Assembly (NCBI GenBank): GCA_000149265.1
Contig: CH003024.1
Span: forward strand, 1,556,283-1,620,282
Length of the DNA: 64,000 bases
From: Ciona savignyi
Taxonomy: Eukaryota > Chordata > Ascidiacea > Phlebobranchia > Cionidae
Direction: 5' to 3'
Position 1 is the stretch's first letter. Each line of letters opens with the position of its first letter. A model generated the notes under the pieces. That model was not told the origin of the DNA and did not search any database. It saw only the letters and a list, made by a program, of their open reading frames with translations. The translations under genes were made by a program, and so were the position numbers. Shown here in pieces: positions 24,507 to 35,966 of the stretch.

Positions 24507-27500
24507 TTACAGTGATAGAAAGTAGCGCAGTGCGCTTAGAAAAAATGGCGCCACGTCGCCCAGTTTCTTCCAATCCCCTGGGTATATATGAAGATGATCG
24601 ATGCTTTGAGCTGATAACCAGTCGAGGAAGGATTTAAGTTTTGATTCTGTCCAGTCGTAGGTGTTTTTGCCGCCCATTGAGCCCCGGTGCATGGCGCCTA
24701 TGCCGACGTACAGACGCTCTGGGTTTATCGAGTCGAGCATTTTTTCTACGTTCTCTTCGTTCGTCGTAACGTTGCCGCCGTAGTAAGTGTTGGACATTGA
24801 GCCGATGAGGGTACAGTTAGAAGTGGCGTACACGTCATAGTACTGCGGATACAAGGGAATAAAATAGATTATTTGGCTTCTGTGTAAACGTACTATATCG
24901 TAAGCCGAAATATTAGTGCGACCAATAGCTTGGTGGGTTAGTGCGTTGGCTTTCAGCCGAAGCGTGGACGGATCGAAACTAGTCGATTGTATCCTAGTGT
25001 TAGGTACGTAGCAGACCACCTAAACCCACATGATTATTGGAATGTGAAAAAACTGACACAATGTCTAAATCATACACAGCACATTAAAATATGGTAACTC
25101 GGGGTTGGTCGCGAATTATTCTGACAATTCCGGTAAGGCAACTACCACTGAATATCATAAAAAGATAACTGAAACTAGTTGGTTTGGAAAAAAGCTATTA
25201 ATGGAGGTTTCTTAAGACCAGGTGAATTAATTGGTTGCTTAAACCCTAATGCAACATTTCATATTTGTCCGTCCGAATATTTCATTTGTAACGCGTCAGA
25301 CGTCAGTCAAAGGTATCTAGATCGAAACGAGCAGCAAGCTCTTCGATTGAGTATTTAGCAAAGGCGCTTTAAGGTTTAAACTCAGCTGTTTAATAGGCTA
25401 AACAAAAACTGTAGCAATATACGGTTGATCTCGAGTGGCTACTTAGTTATTACGTCATACTACTACGTCATACTTTAAGTATTCCCCACGATGACGTCAT
25501 CATCCCAACTTCCATACCGAGAGGCGAGAACTTGGCCGAGAGTTTGTCCAGAAATTCCCTAAGTTAGAGAAAGTGGTTATTTGTAGGACGTAGTATGGAG
25601 GATATAAAAGAGGTTCATGAGCAAACAGATGCTGGGTTCAATCTAACCTGGTTGTCTTTTTGCGCGGATATGGGGAAGAATAAAAGGAGAAAAGAGGGAA
25701 GGAGGGAAACTGCTTACTAAAATGAGATTAGGGCGTTAGTGTTAGTTCTGGTGTAGAGATTAGTGCTTAAACATGAGTTAGAATTAGTTTCCACAGTTTT
25801 AGTGGTCAGCTTCCTTCCTTTTCCTTATTTTTAGTGTTGGTCATGTTGGGCAGTGTTGGTCATGTTGGGCAAAACACTTTGTGGGAGTCGCCTTGATCTA
25901 GTGGATTTAAAGGGATTGCCAAACAAATTTGATTGATTTTTTTATGTGGCCAAATGGTTAACAAGACCGATTCATATACCTCTTTATATAAAAAATTACA
26001 GTGTAAGTTACGAGCCCATAATGGGTTCGAAACTTAATCCGGTAAAAAATATCCAAGAATAGTCTGCTGGTTGAGTTTTGGAATCTTTTTTTGGTGTTTT
26101 TTGTGTGTACAATTTAGTATATGTATCGGTGGCGTTAATCAATTAGCCACATGGCCGTACTAAGTTGCAATAACTTTATTTTTATGTTATTTTTTATCGA
26201 GCTCGGTTTCGAACCCATGATGGGTTCGTCCCTAATACCGTTTTTTGTTTACAGCTAGGATTATGTATCGGTCGCGTTAACTATGGCCACGTGACCGTAC
26301 TTATAGTTGCAAAATCGTTACACTCATGTTATAGACACAACGACTTGCATCATCTCCGTAACATTTACCTGTAAATCTCCGCGTGTTCTCGGTTGTAATT
26401 CTTCACCGGCTCGTAATCGACGACCACTCCGTTTACGTGTGACGTCACAACAGCGTTAAGCAGCGCGTCGACGGTTACGTCATCGTACGTCATCATTGCG
26501 TCATAACTAACAGCAATGTGAGGTAGGATTGCTACGTCGTGGAATAAGTTCTTGTAGGATGCGGAGAGAAATGACATTTGGTCGGTTGTGCTGTAAAAAT
26601 GTAAAAATATAAATGGGATATATGATATTCATGTTTAACCCCGTGAATGCGAAAGCCAAGGGGGTCAACACACGGGCGATCGTAAGATCACCTCGCGCCC
26701 ATCGTCGAGGTACCGAAGCGAGTGCAGTGTGTTGTGTAAAACTGATATGTTTTTTCAGTTTAACACCCATCATTCCACTGAGTTCAGAAAATGTCCTGTG
26801 TGCTAAAAAAACATCCGTAAAATGTCCGAAACAGACCGTGTGAAACCAATTCATATCTGTGATTTCCATATGGAAAACCTTTTTCCCCCGGTCCTGCGAT
26901 AAGAACAGGATATTCATGTTTATATTGTACAAATCCGTGTTAACATAGCCCTTACAGTATATTGTATATTATGAAACGGCATTATGTAGTTTTATCAAAT
27001 CTAATAATTTACTTGGTTTTACCGAGTCGATTTCGGCAGTGTAATTATTTGTGTTTTTCCTAGTATTAAATAACAGCAAATGAAACAAATCGCAACAAAG
27101 GGACCGAAAACGACGAAAAAATGAACAGTCCTTAAAACATTAGAAGAATAAATATAATATATTAAAAATTAATACTAAAAATAAAAATAGTTTAATAAAG
27201 CGGACGCGGCAGCAAAAACCTAGGCAAAAAAACAATAATTGAAAAAAATATAATCAAATGATATAAATTCCAATATCTTTATATCCCTGGTAGCGCTTAA
27301 CACTTACGTTCTTAAAACGATTTCCGTTTTGTTATTTTTGTTTCTCGTCACATTTATAAAGTTGCAGCACGGGAAGACGACACGCATTGACGTCATCAAA
27401 GCGCCTCCTTCTGATTGGTCGGATTCCAGTACAGTTTTCAAATGATAGGCATCCGCCGGGTCAAGGGTCGCCCACCAGTTCACAGTCTTGTTGGTGATGG

Positions 27501-30500
27501 TTGAGTCTTTTTGACCCGACGTTAAGTCTGCAGCTGTATAGTATTGTACTGAGTTGTATATATGGATAATATACTATGACCTGGGAAAACGTATTAACGC
27601 TATGATCTGAGAAATGTAAGGCTTTCAAAACCTTTTGGAATAACTCGAAATAAGACGGATTACAGCCATTACAATGTATGAGCGTCGGCCTCATGCAAGC
27701 AGCCGAAATGTTGTGGGATATGTAACCGGAGGGCCTAAGGTAATCTGACGCTTTTCCTTGTGATAACAGGGTGTTTATACCCATTCATGGGAATAAAACA
27801 TAAATATTTAATCGAATTTGATAAGGACATTTCTTTCGCTGTGTAAATTGACTCCTCTTAAATGCTAATCCAAACAGTGACAACTGGCAAGCGGCCGGTT
27901 TTGATCATATGATCTTGGCGTACCGCATAATATGTACACTGACCAGTTATCAAAGATTACAGACAGTATAATCTTCCAACACTTTAAACCAGCATATAAG
28001 TTTACTTGGCAACGTGTAGATTAACATTAATTAAGGTATCACTTTCTTTGTTACATTGGTGAAAAAAAACATTGATTATTAATTATTAAAGGGGAGAAAA
28101 TAGAACAGTAATACCGCATCTAAAACACGTCAAAATAAAATCCGATGATATAATTGTTTTACAGCCTATAGCTAGATCAAAATAAGACATCCCTTTAAAC
28201 TAATAAGATTCTTAGAATTTGCGTAGCGTACTTACGTATCGGTGAACAGTAGACACCAGACACGATGTTATTTGGTTGTTTCAGTGGTGTGTATATAAGC
28301 CCCACAATCCCGCCACCACATGCTGGTCTAGCGCCCTCTTTTTGCATGACGTATCCAGCGTGCATGTCTCCAAGCCAACCGTACGTACACCTACGGTATT
28401 TTTGTCACATATGAAATACTAATATTCATATTTTGATATGTCATTCTAAAAATTGAAAGTTAATTGCTCAAAATTAAAATTGCCCTTTTGCTTAGTAAAG
28501 CCTACGACCATACATGAATATCCGACAAACTGCCAATGACCCAATTGCCAGTCCTAAATTGCAGCACCTCTTACCCAAAGGGTTGCAGATTTATAAATGG
28601 TATTTAGCTAGTCGGTTGTGTTCCCCAGTAAGGCACTTAACGGACAGTGCTTAAACCAAGTGAAATTACAAGTTCTGTTAAATTGAAGAAACCTCTGGAT
28701 CATACAAAACACACTGCAATTGCTCCGGGTTCCCATTCACGGGGATAAACATGAATATATAATTCAATTATTTTAATGACCAGCTAGACCGTTGCCATAC
28801 TGTTGTACAAATCATTTACAAACCTTTCATATCCTTGTTGGAAGGCCTTATTCATGTCGCCCTTCAGCGCCATCTGCAGGCCAATATCCGCGCAAGCCTT
28901 TTTCGCCTCGTTGAAATTATACCGACCCTCCACAAACAATATCGCATCTGTGACGTTTAAGGACAGTTGATTGGCGGAATGGTTTACTAACTATTCATAT
29001 ACCACTCTCTACTTAATAAAAGGGTTCAAGAGCGTTTTTTTTAAATTTAAACAGTTTAATATAATTTTGAACGACTGTCTGGCCATGTTGGTCATATACA
29101 TTAGCAACCAAGCGACGAGCCCATCATGGGTTCGAATCATGGCTTTTGGTAAAAAATGCAAAAATAGGAAATTGAAGTGACTTGAGCAGTCAAAAATATT
29201 TTAAACTAATTTAATAAATAAAAAAAATTGCATGTAAGTTTGAAGAAACATTTTAATTATATAAATTTTACCACTTTTTATAATATTGAATCAAAATTAC
29301 ATAACTAAAACTTATTTTGTTCCACTACTAGCATTTAATTACAAATTGCTAGAATCAAAAAATATTTCCGAATCATTTCCTATTAAATTTATTCGAATTA
29401 AATTTAAAACTTCTGGAATGGACATCACTACCTACGGTAAAACCATACCTTCTTGCGGTTTTGGTGGCGTTGTTGTTACCACCCCCCTTGTTGGAGTGGT
29501 CGTAGATATTAATGTGACGTCATCAGGTTTTGATTTTGTGGTGACGTCATCTGGTCTTGGTGTTGTGGTGACGTCATCTGATTTTTTCTTTGTGGTGACA
29601 GCATCAAGGCTTGGCTTAGTTGTGGCACCGGCGGGACTGGTTTTTGTTGAAACGTCAACAAGTAAAGCGTTCGTAGTTACGTCAATTGATGACGATTTGG
29701 TTGTGACGTCATCAAACGAAGACTTTGTCGCAACGTCCTCAATTAATGGTTTGGTCGTTACATGATGTAAAATAGATGTTGTGATGTCGACGGGTGATTG
29801 TTTTGTTGTGACGTCATCAGCCGATGGGTTTGTTGTGACGTCATAAGACGACGGCTTAGTTGTAACGTCATGAGATGATGGCATGGTTGTGACGTATTTA
29901 TGTCGGGATTGGGTTGAAGTGAACACATGTTTAGTGTCATGTGAAGTTGGCAGAGAAGTAATGTCAATGTTGGCTGATTTTGTCGTGACATCATTAGCTA
30001 GAATTTTGGTCGTGACGTCACTAGCCATAGTTTTGGTCGTGATGTCACTAGCTGGAGTTTTGGTCGTGACGTCACTAGCTATAGTTTTGGTCGTGACGTC
30101 ACTAGCTGGAGTTTTGGTCGTGACGTCACTAGCTGGAGTTTTGGTCGTGACGTCACTAGCTATAGTTTTTGTCGTGACGTCACTAGCTGGAGTTTTGGTC
30201 GTGTCTGCATCAGTTGGAAGACGTGTAATAGGGCTGTCAACCGACGTATGTGATGTCATCGATGACGTGTGGGATGCAACCGATGACGTATGTGATGTCA
30301 CTGATGACGTGTGTGATGTAACCGATGACGTGTGTGATGTCACCGATGACGTAAATTTCGGATTCCGTTGCGTAGTCCTTGTGGTGGTCGGGGTGTGTGG
30401 AGTGGTCGCTTTGACGACAGTTGTGACGTCATGAGCTATCTTTGACGTCATCGGTTTGGTGGTCGACGTAGGCAACGACGGTGTCACTGTTTCAAAATTC

Positions 30501-33500
30501 AACGGGTTAGTTTAAATTTAAGGAATGTCGGTAAATTTAGGGAATACTAAGTTGCAGTACGTTCGTGTGGTCGAATGGTTAACGCGACTGATACATATAT
30601 AGAATTATATTATGAAAACGGTCCCCGTCATGAATTCGAAACTAATACCGGTAAAAAAATAAATGGTTTCGCCCATGAGAAACATAAATCGCTGACTGAC
30701 TATAAATTCTATGGATAAGTCTATGGATAAGTACACTCTAGAAGAGTGTACAGTAAATCAGCTGTACGCATGCAAGTGATAGTGATTGAAACCAGTTAAT
30801 TCGCAGAAGTGAAAACGATTAATCTTTTTTCCCGAATAAGTTTTAAACCCACGATAGACTCATCACTAAGACTGTTTTTGTATGGCATTAAATATATAAA
30901 AATCGGTCGCAAAAAACTGTTAAGCCATATTACAACTATTTATATACGCAATGCAGTAGTAATGGCGGGTTCACGGTAGCGCCGGGAAAATGAATGAAAG
31001 CCATAAAGGCTCGTTACCCCAATATATGCGCAATGACAAATTGCGCAAGTTTTCGAATAAATGCGTGTTTTGACTTCTGCGTCGTCTTTTTTTGGATGGT
31101 TTCGACTGCCGGTAGGCTCGTCACCGATGCCGTTTTTTGTGGGAGTTGGTATATATATCGGTCGCGTTAACCATTCGGTCACACGACCTTACTGCTACCT
31201 CCTTTGTTATTTTCACACGGTATATTTGATAACAAAGCTATATATAATACATATAACTACACACAGTGTCCTTTATCGACCTTGACTTATAAACGTACGC
31301 CACCAAGGGAGTTGTCGATTAAATTGAATCTCAACAATGCGACACACAGTGGCATATCGCGCTGTCAATCAAACTTTTCATTTGATCGAAATTCGACACT
31401 GCTTTGAAAGACGATATTATGTATGGGTCGAAACGGAATAAATGGGTAGAGGCGGATTTAACTTTCAACATGGAAAAATTAAAAGAAGAAAAAGTTACAC
31501 ACAAACCATTACACTTAAATGGCGGTAAGATTGTGTGAGAGCTGGGTTTAAAGTTAGTTTCATTTTTAGGGTTAGAATATTGTTGGGGTTCGGGTTACTT
31601 GTTCTTCTCCTTTTCCCTTTTTTAATTTTGCTTTTCCCAAACCCCAAGTTTTTTTATTTTTGCTCCTGCAAAGTTTTGAAATATTTCCCTTCTTCACAAC
31701 GTTTTTACAACTTTTTATGGAAGTCGGTAAATGTATCGGTCGCGCTAACCATTTGGCCACACGACCGTACATATTTTCCCACTCTTCTCAAAAAGGCTAG
31801 AGACCTTAGTAATACACCGACACCCATTTTACCTTATTATCACTACAGGCGTAAAATACATATATAAGCATAAGGTGTGGGTTCTGGTTTTGTGGCGGAT
31901 GGAAAACTCTCCGACAAGCCAATCCTTTAATACGAGTCTGTACACAAACAATACCTTCAGACAAAAGCCTCTTGATTATCATTATTCACTGGTAATGATT
32001 AACGACGATCGAAATACCGACAGACTGTCTAGTCAGTGTTCCTTATTTAGCTGTCTGTGCACATAAAAATAATCCAAACACCCACACAATGGCGGGAATA
32101 CAAGGGGGAACTTATAATGGATTAAGTATTTTTTTATTACCGAATAACTTTCGAATACATGATGGGCTCTTAGAAGTTATGTTTTGATAACAAAAAACAC
32201 CCCAGCAAGAGTTCCTTTTAAACAAATTTGAAGTCGTGTGTTTTACCGCCATTTTACCTTGCCACTGTCATTAAACTTTTAATATTGGCCCATTGTTACG
32301 AACAATCCGACTAGGATTATGTCAGATTAAAGTGGCTAACACTATAGTCCTGGCTATTTTATTGCCTATTTTTGTACATGTGTGTCTGCATAGTCCTTTA
32401 TTTTACCAAAGAATCAGTATTTTTGTAATTTGGATAGGATTTGTATAATTGGTTTTAGCGAAAAAATTATAGAATTATAGCTTAATTGTTTTTTTAGTCA
32501 ACCCACAATAACCTTGTCACTAATCATACTTTTGTATATAGAAATTACCCAGGGCCGGTTTTAGGCCGATTTGACCGATTAGATCAAATTAGGCCCCGCA
32601 CCTTGAAGGAGCCCCGCGCTAGCGGAGGTCTTTCTGTATTTCGAGGTTTAAAATACTATTGAAACGTAAAATAAAAAGTGAAATAATATTCTTTCTCATA
32701 ATATCAATTTGTTATGCATCGTAACTAAGTCAAATTTATATTTCTGTGTCTGTCTGTTACGTCATAATGAATATGGTTACTAAACAATATATATGTTTGG
32801 AAGTAAAACAATATATCGTAAATTAGCATCCACATTACCTTTAATTGTTTTATAGCAAGTATTAAACGTCTATTTTTGTAGTTTGTATGTACTGGTATGT
32901 ATTTTATGATATATAAACAAACACCCATAAATTTTGCTATGAAGAGTAGGGGCCCCGCCATCACATTTCTAATTGGGCCCCGCGGTTGCTAGCACCGGGC
33001 CTGAAATTACCATGTGTATCAGTTTAATCATCATGGCCACCCGACCGTACAATGTTATTTGTTGAAAAACGCAGAAGTTATCACACAGAAAATCTTGAGA
33101 TTACCTCGTGCCACCCACTTGACAACCGGAGTTATTGCAATGTATTGTATATGTTTAAGACCTATAATCTATCATTTAAGCCCCAAATACACAAACCGAT
33201 TAACCCTAACTGGTTGCGATATCCCACCTAATACCTAACGACACATAGCCAGTGTAGGTATCTAGACAAATATCTACATGACGTATGTAAGTGCAATAAT
33301 ATACCAAGATACAAAAACATTGTTTAAAGTTACCTGTACAGTTTTTACAGGCTAGGTTATCATAATGCATATGGACTCGTCATCAAGACCTTTTTGGTAT
33401 AGATAATTGTATCGGTTGCTTTATTTTGGCCACACGTCCATACAACAGTGTCGTTTGGCCGGGTTTCGAATCCCAGATGGGTTTGTCAGCATGACCATTT

Positions 33501-35966
33501 TTGTTTACAATTAGTATCTGTATCGCTAGCGTTAATCATTCGGGCAAACGACCAAACAACAGTACTTTTAATCCCACAAAATGTGATCTCTTTTTGACCT
33601 AGCTGTCGATGTAAACACAAAGTAGCAAGGCCTGTTTTGAAAAGTCTGATTTAAACGGCCATGTAAACGCAATCTTAAAAGTGGCTCAAAAAATCTACTT
33701 TTTTGACCGGCTCGTTTAAAAAGACATCTTTAAAATGGCCATGTAAACAGGCTAAATGACACAGGCAAGAAAGGGTTGCCTTTTACGGACCTTCTCGCTG
33801 TACCAGACGCCCAAACCACCTTGTAACCTCAACTACAGGTGAAGTGTATATGAAAGTGATGATTTAAGCTCTAAACCCGGACACCAAGCCTGATGTACAG
33901 TCTGCAACTGGGTTAAGTAGTATTTGTTCGTCGGCTTATCCCGTGAACTGAACAAACCGCCCTTTTATTTGCGGAGTCATAATTTTTAAATTACGCGTTA
34001 CGTGTTATATATGGGCTTGAGTGTCGTACAGACCGTTTTAATCAAACACAATTGATTCTTTTCACGGAATTGTTATGTCTAGGAACATGTATTACGGCTA
34101 CGGTCTGTATTGAATAACTCCTTTGAAACGTAATTATTTTGTCGTATATTGCATTCAACTGCAAGATATAGTAAAACAGAAAATATGAAGCCAACGATTT
34201 TTTATGTTGGTTAAAAATGAATTTGGTGTTATTATAGGCTTTCTTCAGAATTCCAAAAAAACACATTTGATTTTACTTGTTTTTTTATAGTTTATGTCTT
34301 ACTTAAAGCACATAAAAAGCAAAATGTTCATAAGATATTTTGTTTAAAAGGCACGCTTTTATCAAGCAGTTAGTCGTCGTTTAAAGCGAATATAATATAT
34401 TTAACCTTTGAATTTTCAATAAGTCACGTTCCTTAAATATTGACCTAGTCACCACATAAAGGTTTGTCTTGAAAATTTGCTTAAAACAAATTTTCTTTGT
34501 CTACGTTACCCGGCTCAAACATAACCAAGACAAAACCGCAAATCCCAACTTCTATCGCTGCCGTTCATATACAGCCTTATCTTAAGAGTGTGCGTTAATT
34601 GCAGGAACCTATTGGTCATGACTTTAACTGAGACTTATCAGTTACACAAATCTGTGGTCTATAAAGTATAACTCAGCGTTACTGGATTTTAAAGAGAATT
34701 GGGATCTTTAGGTCAATACAAATACATAGAAAAACTCAGTTGGTTTTGACACGGTAACCAGGATTTGACCTGGGTGAAAAAAAAGCATTTTGGGTGTACG
34801 GTTGTGTGGCCTAATGGTTAACGCGACCGATACGTATTCCAACTATACAAAACGGTCTACGGGACAAGCCCATTATGGGTTACAATCCTATCCCGGTGAA
34901 AAAAATAATTAAAAATGCAACCAAAGTTTTTACCAAGAGTGATACATTAACCGAATTGCATACAAAAACATTCTTAGTAACGATTCTTTTATGGATTCGA
35001 AACTTAAAAATCGGTCAAACAGTATAAAGGTCGGTATAGTTTTATTACATTGTTAAAACAGTTATATGATATACAGCATACATGTTCGTATATTTAATAC
35101 CATGCCCAATGCAGAACAAATAAATCAACTGTAAAATTTGATAGACCGCAAACATAAGTCAAACGGGCCGGCTGATTAAACACGATTATAACGAAATGCT
35201 GACATAAATTCGGGGAAAATGTGCGAAAAGGTGACAAAGTCCAAGCAAAATATATATAACAAGTGTTTTTCGACGTGGATTTTGTAAAATGCCGACATAA
35301 ACTTAAAGGAAAATAGGTGGATTTGTTAGAGTTCAAACAAAGTATATAAAATTGTTTTCTGACACGAATATTCTAAAATGATTACGCAAACTTCGGGGAA
35401 AATTGGTGGATTTGTAATAAATCCTAGCAAAATATATTAAGCAGCTGTTTCCTGACATAGCTATTGTGAAATGATTACATAAACTTCGAGAGAAACTGGG
35501 TGGTTTTGTAGCATAATCCCAGCAAACTATATAAAGCTAGGGTTTCTTAATATACTTGTTGTAGCCTTACTTGGTTGAACTTTGTTTAGTGCGAATACAC
35601 CGAAGGGCCAATTTTACTCGCGGGTTCTACATAAGTTATACTTAACAAGCTGACCGCAATCTAACTAACGTAGAAAACAACTCTGAGACCCGCTGGCGTT
35701 CTCCATTTTGATATTTTTAGAAAAATCACACAAAACAACAACTTACCTTCAACTTCTTGTGGGGCCGATGCGTTGGCTGCGTAATATACAAGCACTGATG
35801 CTACCACAAGTACACACGCAAACAGCAAACCGATCACTAGAATCAATTTCTTCCTGTTTTTTGCGCTAATCGGTTTGACATTGACCTCGTCCAAAAGCTG
35901 GTTATTCGGAGTTAACTCGATATTCTCTATATAAAGCGGCGCTTCTTTAAGTTTTTTTGCGTCCAT
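24507..35966 (-). CDS. Type II membrane protein: mucin-like stalk, Link domain, glycosidase-like TIM barrel; 8 exons, 792 aa
   Basis: Exons (minus): 35747-35966, 29449-30486, 28824-28947, 28236-28390, 27308-27506, 26369-26590, 25474-25558, 24507-24842; all phases close. Residues 1-40 are cytosolic, with KNRKK before a membrane span (about 41-63), so the C-terminus should face outside. Residues 74-420 are a Thr/Ser-rich stalk with tandem SSVTSHT (7 aa) and ASDVTTKTP (9 aa) repeats, likely O-glycosylated. The Link domain (about 422-510) has its four cysteines at 438, 462, 485 and 509 with CTYGWL and GVYC. Residues 515-792 look like a TIM barrel of the GH18 type: VNGVVVDYEP places D637 and E639 like the DxE end of DxxDxDxE, while the first two Asp are Asn and Val. 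Likely role: binding or cleaving an extracellular glycan. No named homologue is known to me; the GH call is weaker than the Link call. Confidence 0.83.
24900..25016 (+). mobile_element. tRNA-like SINE head
   Basis: The segment CGACCAATAGCTTGGTGGGT to GGATCGAAACTAGTCGATTG has A- and B-box-like parts with a family-A-like continuation (GTGTTAGGTACGTAGCAGAC). It lies in the last intron of the Link-domain gene and causes the minus-strand open frame to extend artificially to 25019. Confidence 0.6.
25945..26045 (+). mobile_element. tRNA-like SINE, family B
   Basis: The A-box side reads TGTGGCCAAATGGTTAAC and the B-box side reads CCCATAATGGGTTCGAAAC, separated by about 50 bp of AT-rich spacer with TATATAAAAAA. 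Two reversed copies follow (about 26105-26195 and 26205-26310). All are in intron 6 of the Link-domain gene. Confidence 0.75.
26622..26845 (-). mobile_element. SINE family A, diverged
   Basis: GATATTCATGTTTAACCCCG, AGCCAAGGGGGTCAACACAC and ACCTCGCGCCCATCGTCGAG identify it. The tRNA-like head is degraded. It lies just upstream of exon 6 of the minus-strand Link-domain gene. Confidence 0.7.
28560..28762 (+). mobile_element. SINE family A, diverged
   Basis: TAGCTAGTCGGTTGTGTTCC, AGGCACTTAACGGACAGTGC and TCACGGGGATAAACATGAAT mark the family in plus orientation, between exons 3 and 4 of the Link-domain gene. Confidence 0.7.
29500..30430 (-). repeat. Coding tandem repeats of the mucin-like stalk
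   Basis: Within exon 2 of the Link-domain gene two arrays are visible: a 27-bp unit (9 codons, ASDVTTKTP-like, mostly 29990-30200) and a 21-bp unit (7 codons, SSVTSHT-like, about 30240-30350). Less regular DVTTK-type repeats fill 29500-29990. The Asp-Val-Thr codons GAC GTC AC make most units contain GTGACGTCA, a perfect CRE palindrome. Copy number probably varies between individuals. Confidence 0.9.
30560..30660 (+). mobile_element. tRNA-like SINE, family B
   Basis: TGTGGTCGAATGGTTAACGC and, further on, CATGAATTCGAAACTAATAC correspond to the A and B boxes, followed by CCGGTAAAAAAATAAA. Reversed copies lie at about 30830-30925, 31100-31195 and 31710-31775. Confidence 0.75.
32550..33003. mobile_element. 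hAT-like MITE (454 bp) with perfect 8-bp target duplication, inside a SINE
   Basis: The ends are CAGGGCCGGTTTTAGG and, reversed, CAGGCCCGGTGCTAG. The flanks AAATTACC at 32542-32549 and 33004-33011 are identical. Removing the element restores a reversed family-B SINE (TTTTTGTATATAG before, TGTATCAGTTTAATCATCAT and GGCCACCCGACCGTAC after), so the insertion is nested. Both subterminal regions contain GGCCCCGC motifs. There is no transposase. Confidence 0.9.
34785..34905 (+). mobile_element. tRNA-like SINE, family B
   Basis: GTTGTGTGGCCTAATGGTTA and ACGCGACCGATACGTATTCC, then AAGCCCATTATGGGTTACAA and CCCGGTGAAAAAAATAA, give the complete family-B layout. Confidence 0.75.
35120..35545. repeat. ~92-bp tandem repeat, 4 diverged copies
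   Basis: CTTCGGGGAAAATTGGTGGA-like segments recur at about 35210, 35302, 35391 and 35483, together with GCAAAATATAT and AAATGATTACATAAAC. The array lies in intron 1, about 200 bp from the first exon of the Link-domain gene. Confidence 0.75.

Larger units (their letters stand above)
30487..35746. other. Long intron 1 of the Link-domain gene
   Basis: This 5.3-kb stretch contains no recognised exon. It holds SINE family B copies (about 30560, 30830, 31100, 31710, 33345, 33455 and 34790), a hAT MITE (32550-33003), an AT-rich 92-bp repeat (35120-35545) and an unclassified segment at 33630-33760 with repeated GGCCATGTAAAC. Short open frames here have no family resemblance. Confidence 0.5.

Noticed and set aside
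24843..25019. N-terminal extension of the last exon of the Link-domain gene
   Set aside because: The upstream part is SINE sequence. A phase-0 acceptor at 24843-24844 and a further exon at 25474-25558 give a better, protein-like join.
29286..30434. Plus-strand open frames of 159 and 183 codons rich in Val-Thr-Ser
   Set aside because: They are the antisense of the minus-strand mucin-like exon; the repeat length is a multiple of three, so all frames stay open.
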